From the NCBI GenBank assembly GCA_002270565.1, contig NQMI01000021.1:62001-126000 (forward strand): DNA of 64,000 nt, read 5' to 3'. How positions within the stretch are numbered: the stretch's first letter is position 1; every line of letters begins with the position of its first letter. A program made the translations under genes and the position numbers. This DNA comes from Stenocarpella maydis (taxonomy: Eukaryota > Ascomycota > Sordariomycetes > Diaporthales > Diaporthaceae). The notes beneath the pieces were generated by a model. It worked only from the letters and a program-made list of their open reading frames with translations, was not told the DNA's origin and did not search any database. Below are positions 24,022-35,450 of this stretch, piece after piece.

Positions 24022-25034
24022 CTTGGTAAGTGATCAACATTATCAGGATAGCCCATCTCGTGCATGCCCGTGTATTATATTATATACGTACGCAAAGGCC
24101 CGGAGTTGGCTCTTAGCACTTCTTCACCTGCCGTCCTTTTTTTCTGAGTGACTGGGTGTCCTTCTCTGCTTCTGCTATGGAGGAAACACGCAACATTTCA
24201 CCTACCTAAGGGCAACAAACCGTCCAGTGTTCCTTCATTACACAGCCATGGTCTGCCTGATTCAAAGCACTTCGACTGCGCTCATACCTGTTCCCTCGGA
24301 TCTGTCTGCCCGACTTGGAGTCTCTGTCTGCAAGCAGAAAAGCTCGACGCCTTGATCCACTTCTATAACCCCGACGTGTGAGCTTGCAAACCGAGCAGCT
24401 TGGTATGGCGCTCACGCAATACAAGGGGCAGACGTTCCTAGCAACCACAGCCGATAGTGATCGCTTACTTATTCGAGGCTAGAAGCACTACCTAGGTCTT
24501 CCAGTGCCGGGCTGTTCCAGGGCTACACCCGGGGCTGTCACGTGTAGCATCATCCAACGTCGGCCCCTCTGTGCAAAGCAGTATATAAAGCCCAGCCGTC
24601 ACAGTCTGCACAACCCGCCTGTCTTGAAAGAGACTCTTGCCTGTGGCCAGCTGCCCCAGCCCAGCTGCCGTGATCGGATACGCTGGCTATTGACTGTAGC
24701 AATTTAGACACTAGGGGCGCATGATATCATTTGTTGAATACGGAAACGAGAGTCTATTATCTGTAAAAGTAAAGGGCGATGTGAACAACACGGCTGGCAG
24801 TTTGCTGGGATGTTGCCCACTTAACCGAATACTGGTAAGGAGAAAAGAAAAGAAACAAGAAGTCTTGGACCAGTTCGACGTATTTCTAACCACAATTGAA
24901 ACACAAAAACTGCTCCCCATCTTGCAGCGGTGAGCAGAGATCGAACGCGATATTGCACACTACCTAGGTACAAGGTATGGATCCACCCCTAGCCACAAAG
25001 ACTTGCTAGGCACCACCAGCTGGGTGCGAATCAT
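24022..25034. other. Intergenic region with an orphan promoter-like segment
   Basis: This holds CACGTG at 24539-24544 and TATATAAAG at 24582-24590, spaced like a fungal core promoter, followed by a CT-rich leader. The first downstream ATG (24721) opens a 70-codon ORF to 24933 (MISFVEYGNESLLSVKV...) with no recognised domain and a GTAAGG donor-like site at about 24836. It could be a short or spliced unknown gene, or nothing. Confidence 0.3.
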
Positions 25035-25446
25035 TTAGATCCACACACACCCGCTTGAGGCCTGGCCACAAACCATCTGCGAATTGGGCATAGATAATCA
25101 GTATGTGTCTTTCAGGTTAATTCGCAATCAGGAGACAAGACAGAAGTTGCATGTCATTATTTGATGCATCAAAAGGGGCGGAGACGGTGAGAGGAGGGGG
25201 GTTCCAGGGTTGACTTACAACTTTGTCATCAGGGCAGTTCCAGACATCGCAAGGTGCATTCTGGCCGTCGCAGCGGCACGAAGTTTGGCCCGAGATGCTT
25301 CCGCCGTTGCAGGCCGGCAAAATCTGGCCGCAGTCGGCACGGGCCTCGAGAGAGCCGGAGTCCAGGTTACGGGCCTCAAGGCTGTTGGGCATGGCGAGAG
25401 AGCCAGTGGCGAGGATGGCGAGAATTGGGAAGGCGAAGAACTGCAT
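25035..25446 (-). CDS. Small secreted cysteine-rich protein with LEAR propeptide repeats
   Basis: Two exons (25219-25446 and 25035-25076) with a 142-nt intron (GTAAGT donor, GCAG acceptor) give 89 residues. The signal peptide is MQFFAFPILAILATGSLA. Two LEAR motifs follow (NSLEARNLDSGSLEARADC), typical of a processed fungal propeptide. The mature part is about 54 residues with eight cysteines: ADC, PAC, TSCRC, APC, NC, and after splicing VMVCGQASSGCVWI at the C-terminus. The alternative of reading through the intron gives a cysteine-free tail, so splicing is preferred. From memory, fungal secreted proteins with a VCGQ...GCVWI ending exist, but their function is unknown to me. Its place downstream of the synthase may be chance. 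Antimicrobial or effector activity is only a possibility. Confidence 0.75.
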
Positions 25447-26711
25447 TTTGGATTTTCTTTCTGGAGTGAGGAATGGCCTTTATGAGAGGTGGATTGAGTC
25501 GCTGTTGGTTTAACTGCTCTTTTGTTTGATGATGTTGGAATGAATGGAGTTTATGATTGAGGTAGATAGTTGTTGTCTTCGGTCTTTATATACAAATTCT
25601 GCCCCCCTATTTGTCTCCACCATTTCATTCAAATTCTCAGGGTTCCATTGAACTATGGATGATGGCGTAGCTTGAAGCATCGTCATGAGCATGATTTCTC
25701 ATCGTCGGATTTAGAATAGCTACAACACATTCGACGGTCAACAGTCGGTCGAAGGAATCCGATACTAGAAAGTCCTTGTAGATCTTGCTATTCTGAGGGA
25801 CTAATAGGGACCGTTATTGCAGCCTTGAATCAGGCACGGGAGCATGTCGATCACCACTGAATCTTGCTTTGGGATTGAGGCGTAAGCAGTCCCGTATAGC
25901 TTCATGAAATCAGTAGTCCACTCAATCTGGTAGTTATCGGGGGGGCACATTGTTTGGAGAGTCCGAGACTCGCATTCGATCTTCGTGCTTCTTCCAATAC
26001 ACCATTTGGAGCAAAGGGATAGAGATCCGCCCCCTGATTACATATCCCACTAGTCACTGCCACCAGCCAACATACAATATTAATCTCTTTGTACTTTTTA
26101 TCTAGGTATGATCTGGCCAACGTATTCGCCCTCGGCGATTCAGTTGCACATATGTTCTCATCGTGCCGCTACTGAGTCTAATCAGTATAGCTCAGGCCTG
26201 CCATTTGGTCAAGATTGATGGTGACCATCCTTTGTATCGAGGGATAATTCTAATCCCTGATCTCCGACTTCCAGCTCCCGACTCCCGGCGCCGTTGACGA
26301 CATCGCTGCCTTCAAATGTTGGATCGGGCTGAGAATAAGCGCCAGCTCCTTCCATCCCACGAGCCCACACACAACCCTGGCCATCTCAGCACAGCCACCA
26401 CAGAAATAATTGAGATCCTCGACTTTCGAGGGTTAAAGGAACCGCGATGAACACTACAGGTGCTTGGCTTGCATCGGCAGGCAACGGTTGATGGATTGTG
26501 GTGATGCCAAGATGTCAGCACAGCCATCAGTTGTATTTGCACTGGATCCCGACAGGCAGCAGGATTGTAAATGCAGGGAGGCCTACGGGCTTGGTCCGGA
26601 GGATTGAGGATGCATTTGGCAAAACGGAATGGAATATAAGCAGGCGTGGGATGACGATGAAATCTGAGGAAGAAGAGCACTAAGGATATCTTTGAGACAA
26701 TAGTTTTCAAA
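25447..26711. promoter_or_regulatory. Divergent intergenic region between the cysteine-rich protein and GH43 genes
   Basis: The cysteine-rich protein gene has TATATAAAG on the minus strand at 25584-25592, about 140 bp upstream of its ATG. The GH43 gene has an AT-rich GGAATATAAG at about 26631-26640. An imperfect palindrome with CGG-type half sites lies at 25730-25753. No coding region was recognised; the minus-strand ORFs at 25902-26120 and 26312-26722 have no family features. Confidence 0.45.
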
Positions 26712-27785
26712 ATGTTGAACACAATCGTAACATCCTATGGGCGATCGCCCGCGGTCATTTTGTTCCTGGCCATCGCCACTCTCATCTGCTTCGCTGATGT
26801 CACGCTGGCGGTGAGGATCCGAGGCGGGGCCGATCCCACAATCATGAAAGTCGGCGACAATTATTACTCGGCCGAGTCAGCAAGCGGCGGTATCTGGGTT
26901 CGCGAGGCGACCTCTCTCGAAGGACTCGGCGCGTCAGATGTCCGGCGAGAGAAGGTCTGGTCCGATGACGCCGGCAGAGGCGACATCTGGGCCCCGGAGA
27001 TCACCACAGATCTCGGGCGAACCTTTATTTATTTCTCTGCCGGAAAGAGCGCCGCCCACCGCATGTATGTCATCAGTGCGGACTCACCTCTCGGCACCTA
27101 CTCGGCCGAGTCGAAGCTGGACCTGCCTGGTGATCAATGGGCTATCGATGGAACATTTTTCGTGTTTGAAGGATTAGGCTGGTTTGTCTGGTCTGGGTGG
27201 GCTAGTGAGTCCAACAACGCCGAGCAGAATCTTTACATCTGCCGTATGAACAGCCCCACGGAGCCCATTGGACAGCGTTATATAATCTCCCAGCCACGCG
27301 AATCATGGGAGCAGGGAGACAGCCCACGCATCAACGAAGGGCCCGAGGCCATTGTCGATCCAAACGGCCAATTGCATATTGTGTATTCTGCGAATGGAAG
27401 CTGGGGAACCAAGTACTGTCTCGCAGACCTTCGGCTCCGCAAGGGAGGTGATCCCACATACGTGTGGGACTGGTACAAGTCTAACGGTTGCCTATTCGGT
27501 TCTCACCAGGACAGGATGATGACGGGCTGGGATGCGACGCTTTACATTGACGGGCCTGGACACCACACCTTCGCGCTTGACGATGGTGAGGTCAACCAAA
27601 GCCCTGGCGGAACGAACCGCATCCCTTTCGTGTTCCACGGTGTCGAGAAAGGCACGCCGTACAGCTGGGGAGCCCGCAGTTGGTTCACCGGTTCTTTTGT
27701 CTGGTGGAGTAAGACCGCCTACACCCGAGGAAATGTTCCAGGCGACAGGACCAATACAGGCTACAGCTTCAAGTTCTTTGAATGA
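26712..27785 (+). CDS. Secreted GH43-family glycoside hydrolase (arabinan/xylan-active type)
   Basis: Intronless, 357 residues. The N-terminus (about 1-33) has a basic start and a hydrophobic core (AVILFLAIATLICFADVTLA), a signal peptide or anchor. The five-bladed propeller triad is visible: Asp41 in RGGADPTIMKVGDNYY (catalytic base), Asp146 in WAIDGTFF (pKa modulator), and Glu209 in INEGPEAIVDPNG (general acid). The IWAPEI segment at 92-97 is also typical. Length and motifs fit single-domain GH43 enzymes that release arabinose or xylose from plant cell-wall polymers. Substrate cannot be fixed from sequence; I lean to the exo-arabinofuranosidase-like subfamilies. The gene is intact and ends 280 bp before a pseudogene block, so it is the last functional gene of the island. 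It probably acts outside the cell in carbon acquisition and need not belong with the polyketide pair. Confidence 0.9.
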   Translation: MLNTIVTSYGRSPAVILFLAIATLICFADVTLAVRIRGGADPTIMKVGDNYYSAESASGGIWVREATSLEGLGASDVRREKVWSDDAGRGDIWAPEITTDLGRTFIYFSAGKSAAHRMYVISADSPLGTYSAESKLDLPGDQWAIDGTFFVFEGLGWFVWSGWASESNNAEQNLYICRMNSPTEPIGQRYIISQPRESWEQGDSPRINEGPEAIVDPNGQLHIVYSANGSWGTKYCLADLRLRKGGDPTYVWDWYKSNGCLFGSHQDRMMTGWDATLYIDGPGHHTFALDDGEVNQSPGGTNRIPFVFHGVEKGTPYSWGARSWFTGSFVWWSKTAYTRGNVPGDRTNTGYSFKFFE

Positions 27786-28068
27786 GTGATGGGAATCCTA
27801 TAAATATAGTGGACCAATGTTTTGGCTATGGGCTAAAACTATACTATATATTAAACATCACTCTACGAGTGCCAATGGCCGCACTTGTCCATGCAATACA
27901 ATTCTTTGGGAGACTGTTCTTCTCTCTGGTGTTCTCTTCCAAATCAAATTGCCAATTTTTAGCAGGAAATGCGGATACTTAAGTAGGTTGGCTGCATGTT
28001 GTATGACTTGATGGTCATTAGGAATATACAGGTCAGTTTAGGCATATGAGTACCTAACTACTTGGCAA

Positions 28069-28858
28069 TTATCTCATAGGGGACACAATGTGTTTGAGAT
28101 TGGTTTCCCACCACTTGTGAATCTCATCGAGCTTGTGTTGCATAGCCCGGACGTGATCCCGAGTGTCGGCCACATTGTCCTGCGTGATGGCCTGGGTTTT
28201 CCTGGGGGCGGATGTCAACTCAATGGCCATCCCACGTTGAGATCAAAACACCATGGATATTCTTCTATGCTCTTACCCAGTCAACGCACCCATTGCCAAG
28301 TTAAGGGCTTGAACATGTGCCGTCATTGTCTGCTTCCATTTAGAGATATCATCACCTTCCGCTGTCCATGCCACCTTCTTGAAGTTTTTAGCGATTTCTC
28401 TCTTTCAGACTCTCACGCCCCCGGCTCCTGGATTGGAAGCAGGGTCTGATTCTAGCACGGAGTACTTGTCGGCGAAACACTCCAGCGACTTTAGGACATT
28501 CTGACAATTCTTCATGACACCGTAAAGCTTCACAGCTTCATCCTCTGGGATCCCCTGCGGGGTCTTTTGCCATGTTGGATGTGTTTGCGACCAGGTCCAG
28601 TGCGTCGGCTAGAGAGAATAGCAGGCTCTGGACCTCCGCAAACTCGGCCGGAGCTGACTTGGCGCCAGAAGAGAAGGCCTTCCCAACATTGTGAGAAATT
28701 TGGGCCAGCAGTATGGCATCCCCTACTGACAGTGGCGATGCTAGCGACATGTCGGTGCTGTCACGGCAAGCGCGAGGACTCGGAGGGTCAAGGAGAAGCG
28801 GATAGTCGATACAATCACAAACGGCGACGTTGATCCCAAGCACACAAGTCTTCATCAA
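28069..28858 (-). pseudogene. Fungal PigL_N-type N-terminal domain protein, broken
   Basis: The minus strand reads MSLASPLSVGDAILLAQ, then SLLFSLADALDLVA, like the N-terminal helical domain found at the front of many fungal NLR-like and ankyrin proteins. At about 28575 the frame slips next to an AAAA run (NTSNMAK must continue as TPQGIPEDEAVKLYGVMKN). A TGA then stands where the family has Trp (GVRV-stop-KREIAKNFKKVAWTAEG). A normal intron (GTAAGAG donor, CCCAG acceptor) follows. The last exon gives DNVADTRDHVRAMQHKLDEI and HKWWETNLK, stopping at 28069-28071. One frameshift plus one nonsense codon make it a pseudogene. It could be a shortened relic of a longer protein, since such domains usually precede other modules. 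Confidence 0.65.
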
Positions 28859-28929
28859 TCATATGATCTCAGTCCTCGCCATCACGTCCCAAGAACCAAG
28901 TGAAATATGGACAGCATGTGAGATAGGTT

Positions 28930-30323
28930 TGCCCAAGAAAACGCCCAACGGAGGCGGAGCAATGCAGTCAGCTGCATGCAGTGTGACCAAGGACCTGGCC
29001 TTTCTAATTTCCCCTTCCAGCTGGACTACCGAAGTCCATAGCGCCAAGATACCCGTAGCAGACCCCCGGCTGGCTATGCTACAAACTCGGCTGTCAAGGA
29101 GGATGGCTTGCCCCTCGTCGTTAACATCAGCTCTTCAGGCTCCAGGGGAAATATCGTGTGCCGCAGCGGTCACGGGATTTCTGTCGAGTATGGAGCCTCA
29201 AGCCGCGTGCCCAACGCCGCCAGTCTGAAGCCCTCGCTGAGCTTCAAAAACAAGCAGCCTCTGCTCCCGGTCCCAAGCATGCCATAGTCCGGTTGACCAA
29301 CAGCAGAACTGCGATGGATAGGGATTTCATCTTACACATATCATCGGCTGAAGGTACTCTACCGATGTCTCCTCGACACAAGTTGTGCTTCTAACGGACG
29401 GAGAGATCTGGCAATCTGATCAAACGATCGAGTTCGTGCGCGGAACGGCGACAGAGAAAGGGGGCAGAGTGCGTTTCTTCAGCCTTGGGATTGGAGATCG
29501 CGTGAGCCATCAGCTAATCCAAAGGATCGGCTTCTTCGGCGGCGGCTTTGGCGAAGCCGTATCTGCGGATGAGCATGGCGAATGGAAAGATGCCGTGATC
29601 CGCATGCCCCGGGGCGCTCTGACTCCAAAGAGCTGGTCCTATTCAATTGGTCTGGGCGACGGATGGAACGAGAAAGGACTTGGTGAGGATGATTTCTTCC
29701 CCCAAACACGGGAACACCCAAACACCGGGACAACATACTTCCAGAGCCAGAGCGCGGATTTCTGGAACAGCTTGCCCCTCGTACTTCCAAGCCCCAAGGA
29801 ACATACCCTTCTTACATCACTTTGGAGAGCAGACGGTATTTTTCCTCCTCGACGGTTCTCGCGACGACCTTCGGAAATATTGTACGGTCACTGCAAGCTC
29901 CCAGTACAGTGGGACCAAAACGATCACACTGCCAGTAACGCACAATACTGCCAATGATAGCCTTCACCATCTTGCCGCAAAGGCCATCGTACAAGATCTC
30001 GAAACCGAATACACGAACGAGACACCTTTGCCGGACCAGGTCCGCCACAATGTCGAACAGCTCTGTCAGATGTACTCGATCTCTAGCAAGTGGACGTCCT
30101 TTGTAGCTGCCAGCCTTCTGCAGCAATGTGCACAGTCCGAGGACTTCGAAATTTATCAGGACAAGGCACCTTTGGCCGAGCTGGATCTCATGACACGCCC
30201 AGGAATTTCCCACGGGGCCGTGAGCTTCCCACTCCCACCTCTATCAACCCCTCCTGCCCTTGAGCCCGCTACTGATTGTACCTATAACGCCCATGGTCCG
30301 GACACACATGCGCGAATTGCATA
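28930..30323 (+). pseudogene. VIT / von Willebrand A domain protein, deleted and frameshifted
   Basis: Remnants of a fungal VIT-VWA protein occur in order. A VIT end (VVNISSSGSRGNIVCRSGHG, then GISVEYGASSRVPNAASLK and RDFILHISS) lies at about 29110-29345. The second half of a VWA domain (QVVLLTDGEIWQSDQ, RVRFFSLGIGDRVSHQLI) starts near 29380. The C-terminal part (NIPFLHHFGEQTVFFLLDG, then LETEYTNETPLPDQV and SSKWTSFVAAS) is in another frame from about 29790. The first half of VWA, with the metal-site DxSxS, is missing, so a deletion joins VIT directly to the TDGE segment. There is also at least one frameshift. Intact relatives are intracellular proteins of unclear role. The start is approximate. 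It lies head to head with the PigL_N pseudogene. Confidence 0.65.
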
Positions 30324-31094
30324 GAGTATTTGTCAATCCGCCACCGCCCAACATTATGGTCATTCTGGCGCCACTGAGCACGAGTACTTCCCTGAGGAGT
30401 CTTCAATCGTTCCAACGATAAAACTAGGAGTGAATCCCTCACTTTCTCCACCGCAAGAAATAAATTTCCATGTACCTTGACAAATGCTGTATTCAGAATT
30501 TGGGTTTGTCCCAGCAAGCATTGACAGGGATATCCGCACCGATGGTGGCACGTGGACCCTGAAGAAGTGCGAAGATTCAGCCACGGGTTCGCCAAAGTGC
30601 CACCTATCGATCCATACGGCATTGATTGGCAGCAAATTATCTCGTGTTAGCGCGCAGATGGTCTTTTCAATCTGGGCGGCAGCACTGAGCGTGCTATATC
30701 CAAACACTTCTGCCACGGCACGAGACGGGCCCTCAGGCGGTGCGGTCATCGTTCACACATCCAGCCTATTCATGTGGGCGCACCCAGTACAAGAAATTAA
30801 GCGTGCAGCACACCCAGTTCCCTTGCACCAATTAGTGATATTGAAATTGCAAACCTACCACCCCTCTTGAAAGTAATTAATAATTTCAGCCCTTTGCCTA
30901 AATTCTATTGCATTTTAACGCTAACTAAATTAGGAAGGCATTAAACCTAATAGAGAAGCCTCTAAACCTAATTAGAAAGGTAGTTAATAATTCTACCTAT
31001 CTAATAACTTAATATTACCACTACTATTAAATATACTTATACTTAACTACTATCCCTTAGTATTACTACTACTACTTCTTATTATTATTAATAC
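30324..31094. other. Transition from GC-rich to AT-rich sequence
   Basis: Up to about 30870 the composition is genic. Overlapping ORFs at 30484-30870 (plus) and 30360-30749 (minus) give no recognisable family, though the minus-strand segment with VWIDRWHFGEPV could be a gene fragment. After 30880 the sequence turns abruptly AT-rich, with TAA/TAT repeats, marking the edge of the second transposon block. Confidence 0.4.
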
Positions 31095-34000
31095 TGTTGG
31101 AATAGCACTTAGGATCGCACATCAGTATGGGGATGAGGTGGCTTAGTCAGCTACCTAGGTACTGCACGGAGGCCTTAAGCCCCTACCATATGCTTCCCCT
31201 CCCTCGTTTTAGAACCTAGATAGATCATCAAATAATAGAACTAGTTCGATAACTACTATATGTATGTACTAATAGCTATATGGTAAAGGCCATTTAACAC
31301 TGATTAGTGATTGCTTGGCGTGATTATAGATTGGTAAGAGTAAAGAGATAAGCCCCTATATGACTCCCTAGCTGTACTGCTGAATGAGGATTAGGAAGCA
31401 GAATAGCCAGAGTTATATGCTTGTACTAAGAGCCTAGGGATCTCCTCAACTAAGCCGCAGCATAGCACGAGAAAGGAGGTCACCTAGAAGACAATCTCTA
31501 TCTATCTTATATGAATTATACCTATTACTATTAAATGAGGATCAAGAGATAGTATGAGAGGTAATCCATATAAGTAAGATAGAGGGAGTATATGCAACTA
31601 TATGATAAAATACCTTAACCCATATGAACTAATATAGAAACTATTAAGATATTAGCTATATTAAACAACCCTAAAGAGAATGTTCCCAGACCTTCCGGCT
31701 AGAATATAGAAAGACTACCTCCTATAGTTATATATAAAGAAATAGCTAAAGGGAGTATAATACCAATCTTAAGGTAGCAATAACAAACAGACCTATAATT
31801 CTAGGATGAGAATAAGATTAATCTAGAAGAACCACCCTTAGAGATACACCTTACTACATACTTTATACAAGTCCTAATGGAGGACACCCAACTACAACTA
31901 TACAGGAATCTACTCCTAGACTCCCTAGTTGAAGACTTCAAGGGGTGGACTACCTACTAATTTAATTAGGTCCCTTATATATTCAAGAAGGAGCTACTTT
32001 ACCTAATTAGCGAAGAGGGAATATAAATACCAGGAGGATCCTATTCAGTAAGGATCATATAACTTATTAAGGCTAGAAAGACAAGCTACGAGCAGCTATA
32101 GCAAACTTAATAAACCCTACCTAGCCCCATACAAGCTATAACATTACCAGCTAGATAGCAATCAATATAACCCATATAAGCAACCATTAAGCTACACGAA
32201 TGATAGCAATAATCCTATTTACATGAAGCCCCCCAAACTGTATAAATACAGACAGCAGAAACCTATCCCATATAACAGATACCTCCTAGTGCAAGATATA
32301 TATAAGAGGTGGGCAATTTCCTACAGCAGCCAGATACTATACTCACTATATGATCCATCTATATAGATGGTACTCCATACAACCTACCTTTAACCTAAAT
32401 AGTTTATAATAAGCCAATTAACCCCTAAGCTATAGCCAACTTCTATAAGGGATAGAGGAAGGAATATAACTATATAGGGAGGCTATATAACTTATTATAT
32501 AATAAAGCATAAATCTTTATAGGGTACTATAGAAGATTGTAAATCTAAGAGGATTAATACCATGTAGTCTTCCCAGATATACTCTTAGACTATATAGAGG
32601 CTGGAGCCTTCCTTACCAAACCTTAGCTATAGCAACTTTATAGGCGCTTTAGCTATCCCTATATGGAGAAACTATATAGACTTCTCAGAAGTATAGGGCA
32701 TAATAATGTTAAGGAAGCTATTCTGGAGAGAATTAAGAAATTCTGCTACTACTGCTAGATATATAACCTAGCCCTAAGATAATTTAAATTCTCTATTAAG
32801 GATAAAAGCCACTTTAATTATGAAGTGGTAATTAATGTTATATAACTTGGAGAGAAGAATGCCCTATATATAATTAATATAGATACAAACTTCCAAGTAG
32901 CAACATTCCTTAAATCTATATCCGCACGAGATACCTAGGATGCACTTTATAAATGCTAGATCTATACCTATATTAGCCCACCTAACTATATTATATATAA
33001 CCTAGGGATAAACTTTGTATTAGAGGAGTTCTATATAAATATAATGATTATGGGGATCTTATGCAAAGAGATACTGGTGGAGGCACACTGGGCTGTAGGG
33101 AAAGTTAAGCGGTTATATAGACCTCTAAAAAGGGCATACAAAATCCTTCATATGGAGATCAATAAAGCTATAGATAATGAGATAATCCTACAGATAGCAA
33201 TTAAGGCCCTAAATAATATAGCTGGGCTAAGTGGACTTATACCAACCCTCCTAGTATTTAGTACCTACCCTTAAGTCTTATATAAATCTCTACTATCTCT
33301 AGATATCACCTAAAGGGCAAGAGCTATACAAAAGGCTATAAAGATGCTTTAAACTATCTATATGGAAATCAAGGTTAGCTGTATGATTAACACTAGAAAT
33401 AGACTAGATACTTATGCTATACTATCCTTACCCCTCTAAAGCAAAGTCCTTGTCTAGAGAGAAAACAAAGGCTAGAGAGAACCATACAAGCTGGAAGCTA
33501 TCTATAGGCATACTGTAACAATCAGTATAATAAACGGACCTATACAATTCCAGGTTATACATGTTAAACCATACCTTTATATAGCTGAACCAGCTATATG
33601 GGACAACCTGGATGTATGAGAAGCTATCACTATATAACAGCCAACCCAAGCCAGGAAGAGAGGCAGGCCTAGGAAGAAAGCTACCCAGGTGCAGCCAAAT
33701 CAGCACAGCAGACCCAGGAGAGCAACCGCATAATATACATATCTATCAACTATATAACTACCAGCAACTACTTTCTTAACCCAAAAAGAAAGGGACTTAT
33801 ACAACCTGGCCATTAAGCTGAGGGAAGATAACATCATTACCAGCCTAAGCAAGCTATTTAAAGAATCTAATACCCTTAAGATTAACACTCTAGCTAGCAA
33901 AGATATATTCAAATTTGTAAAGTACAACCTAAAGACATATAGATATCTGAGAATCTTTAATATGCAAATAGTATAAGAAGTTAAGAATAAGTTAACTAAG

Positions 34001-35450
34001 CTAATTAAGAAATCAAGGCTAATTATATAGGGCTTTAGGGATAAAGAGAAACATATGATACTAATATAAGCCCCAACCATCCAGAGGATGAGCTAGAGAC
34101 TGATTCTAGCCCTAGGGCTAATACTTATTTAATCATACGGATGCTAAGGCAAACTGCAGGACATTATATAAGCCTATACCCAAGCTAAAGATATACTAAC
34201 TCATATAATCATTGTATAACTACCCCTGGAGCTTAGGGATAGATACCCCCCAGATATAATCCTCATCATTAGGAAACCACTATACAGCCTAGCTGAGGCA
34301 GGCCTGCATTAGTATAAAACCTACCACACCCACTATACAGAGGCCCTGAAAATGAAGATCTCTATATATAACTTATGCCTCCTATTTACCACCAATAGGC
34401 TATATAACTTTAGCATCTCAGGGATGCAGACAGATAATACCTTCTTCTTTATAATACTAACATTCTTTAAAAGGGAGGAAGACAAGCTAAGAAAGAAAAA
34501 GTTCCATATAAAGCTGAAGGAAGTTCTAATACCTGAAAAGCTAGTAGAATTCAATAATAGAAGGATTAAGTTAAACAAAGAGAATATCTTATTTATATAA
34601 AAAGGATAAGCTGCATAATTAGAACTAATTAACCCCCATATAAATGATATAGCTCAGCAGTATATTACCTAGAGAGCCCAAGGGGTATATATTACCTTAA
34701 TCCGCCAACTAGAGTTATTATACAATCTTTCTATAGCTACATAAATCAAGAATCCTAAGGAGAAAGATATAGAAGCCTTAAACATATAAATTAAATAATA
34801 GAAGGAGAACCCTAATAGGGGGATTAAATTCATATCACTTAATTTAAGCCATATAAAGCTCTATATCTTTACAAATAGATTCTTTACTAATAATAAGAAC
34901 CTTAGCTTACAGCTAGAATTTATTATTACTATAGTAATGGAAGAAGACTATATAGAGACTAACTTTAAGATCTATAGAAATATTATCCACTAGAGCTCAA
35001 TAAAGTGCAAGTAAATCACATAAAGCATACTAGCAAGCGAGCTATATAGAATAATAATAGGGTTTAACAGTAATATAGCACTTAATATAACAATTAACTG
35101 AATCTTCAACTATCTAGAGGTGCCAAGAATACTAATAGTAATCTATATAGATTCACAATCACTATATGAATATCTGGTGAAGCTTGGTATAACTAATAAA
35201 AAGAGGCTAATAATTAATATCATATTACTAAGAGAAGCATATAAGAGGAAGGAGATATCAAAAATATAATGGATTAATAGGAAGAATAACCCAATAGATG
35301 CTTATATAAAGAAAGTCCTAAATAGAGCACTAGAGCAACTAATCACAATAAACACCCTAAGGATTACAGTTAAAGCATATATTAAGCGCCTGAATGGGAA
35401 GAAGTAGGTAGTCTATATAAAAAGGGGGAGGAATTAGAGAGGGGGTCTAA
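31095..35450 (+). mobile_element. Ty1/copia retrotransposon remnant, RIP-decayed
   Basis: The plus strand, riddled with TAG/TAA, reads as a copia polyprotein. The gag-pre-integrase/integrase part runs about 32620-33600: RRFSYPYMEKLYRLLRSIGH, FNYEVVINVI, NFQVATFLKSISARDT, EILVEAHWAVGKVKRLYRPL and GLIPTLLVFSTYP. The reverse transcriptase/RNase H end lies at about 34850-35330: FTNRFFTNNKNLSLQLEF, SSIKCK, ILASELYRIIIGF, IYIDSQSLYEYLVKLGIT and WINRKNNPIDAYIK. The start is placed at a TGTTGGAATAGC that looks like an LTR start (31095). LTR ends were not resolved, so both boundaries are approximate. It differs in sequence and strand from the copia element at 894-7547. The ORFs at 33044-33274 and 34352-34600 are fragments of it. 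Confidence 0.75.

Noticed and set aside
24925..24965. GTTCGATCTC on the minus strand as a tRNA B box
   Set aside because: No matching A box or acceptor stem could be paired around it. No tRNA, rRNA or CRISPR array was found in the window.
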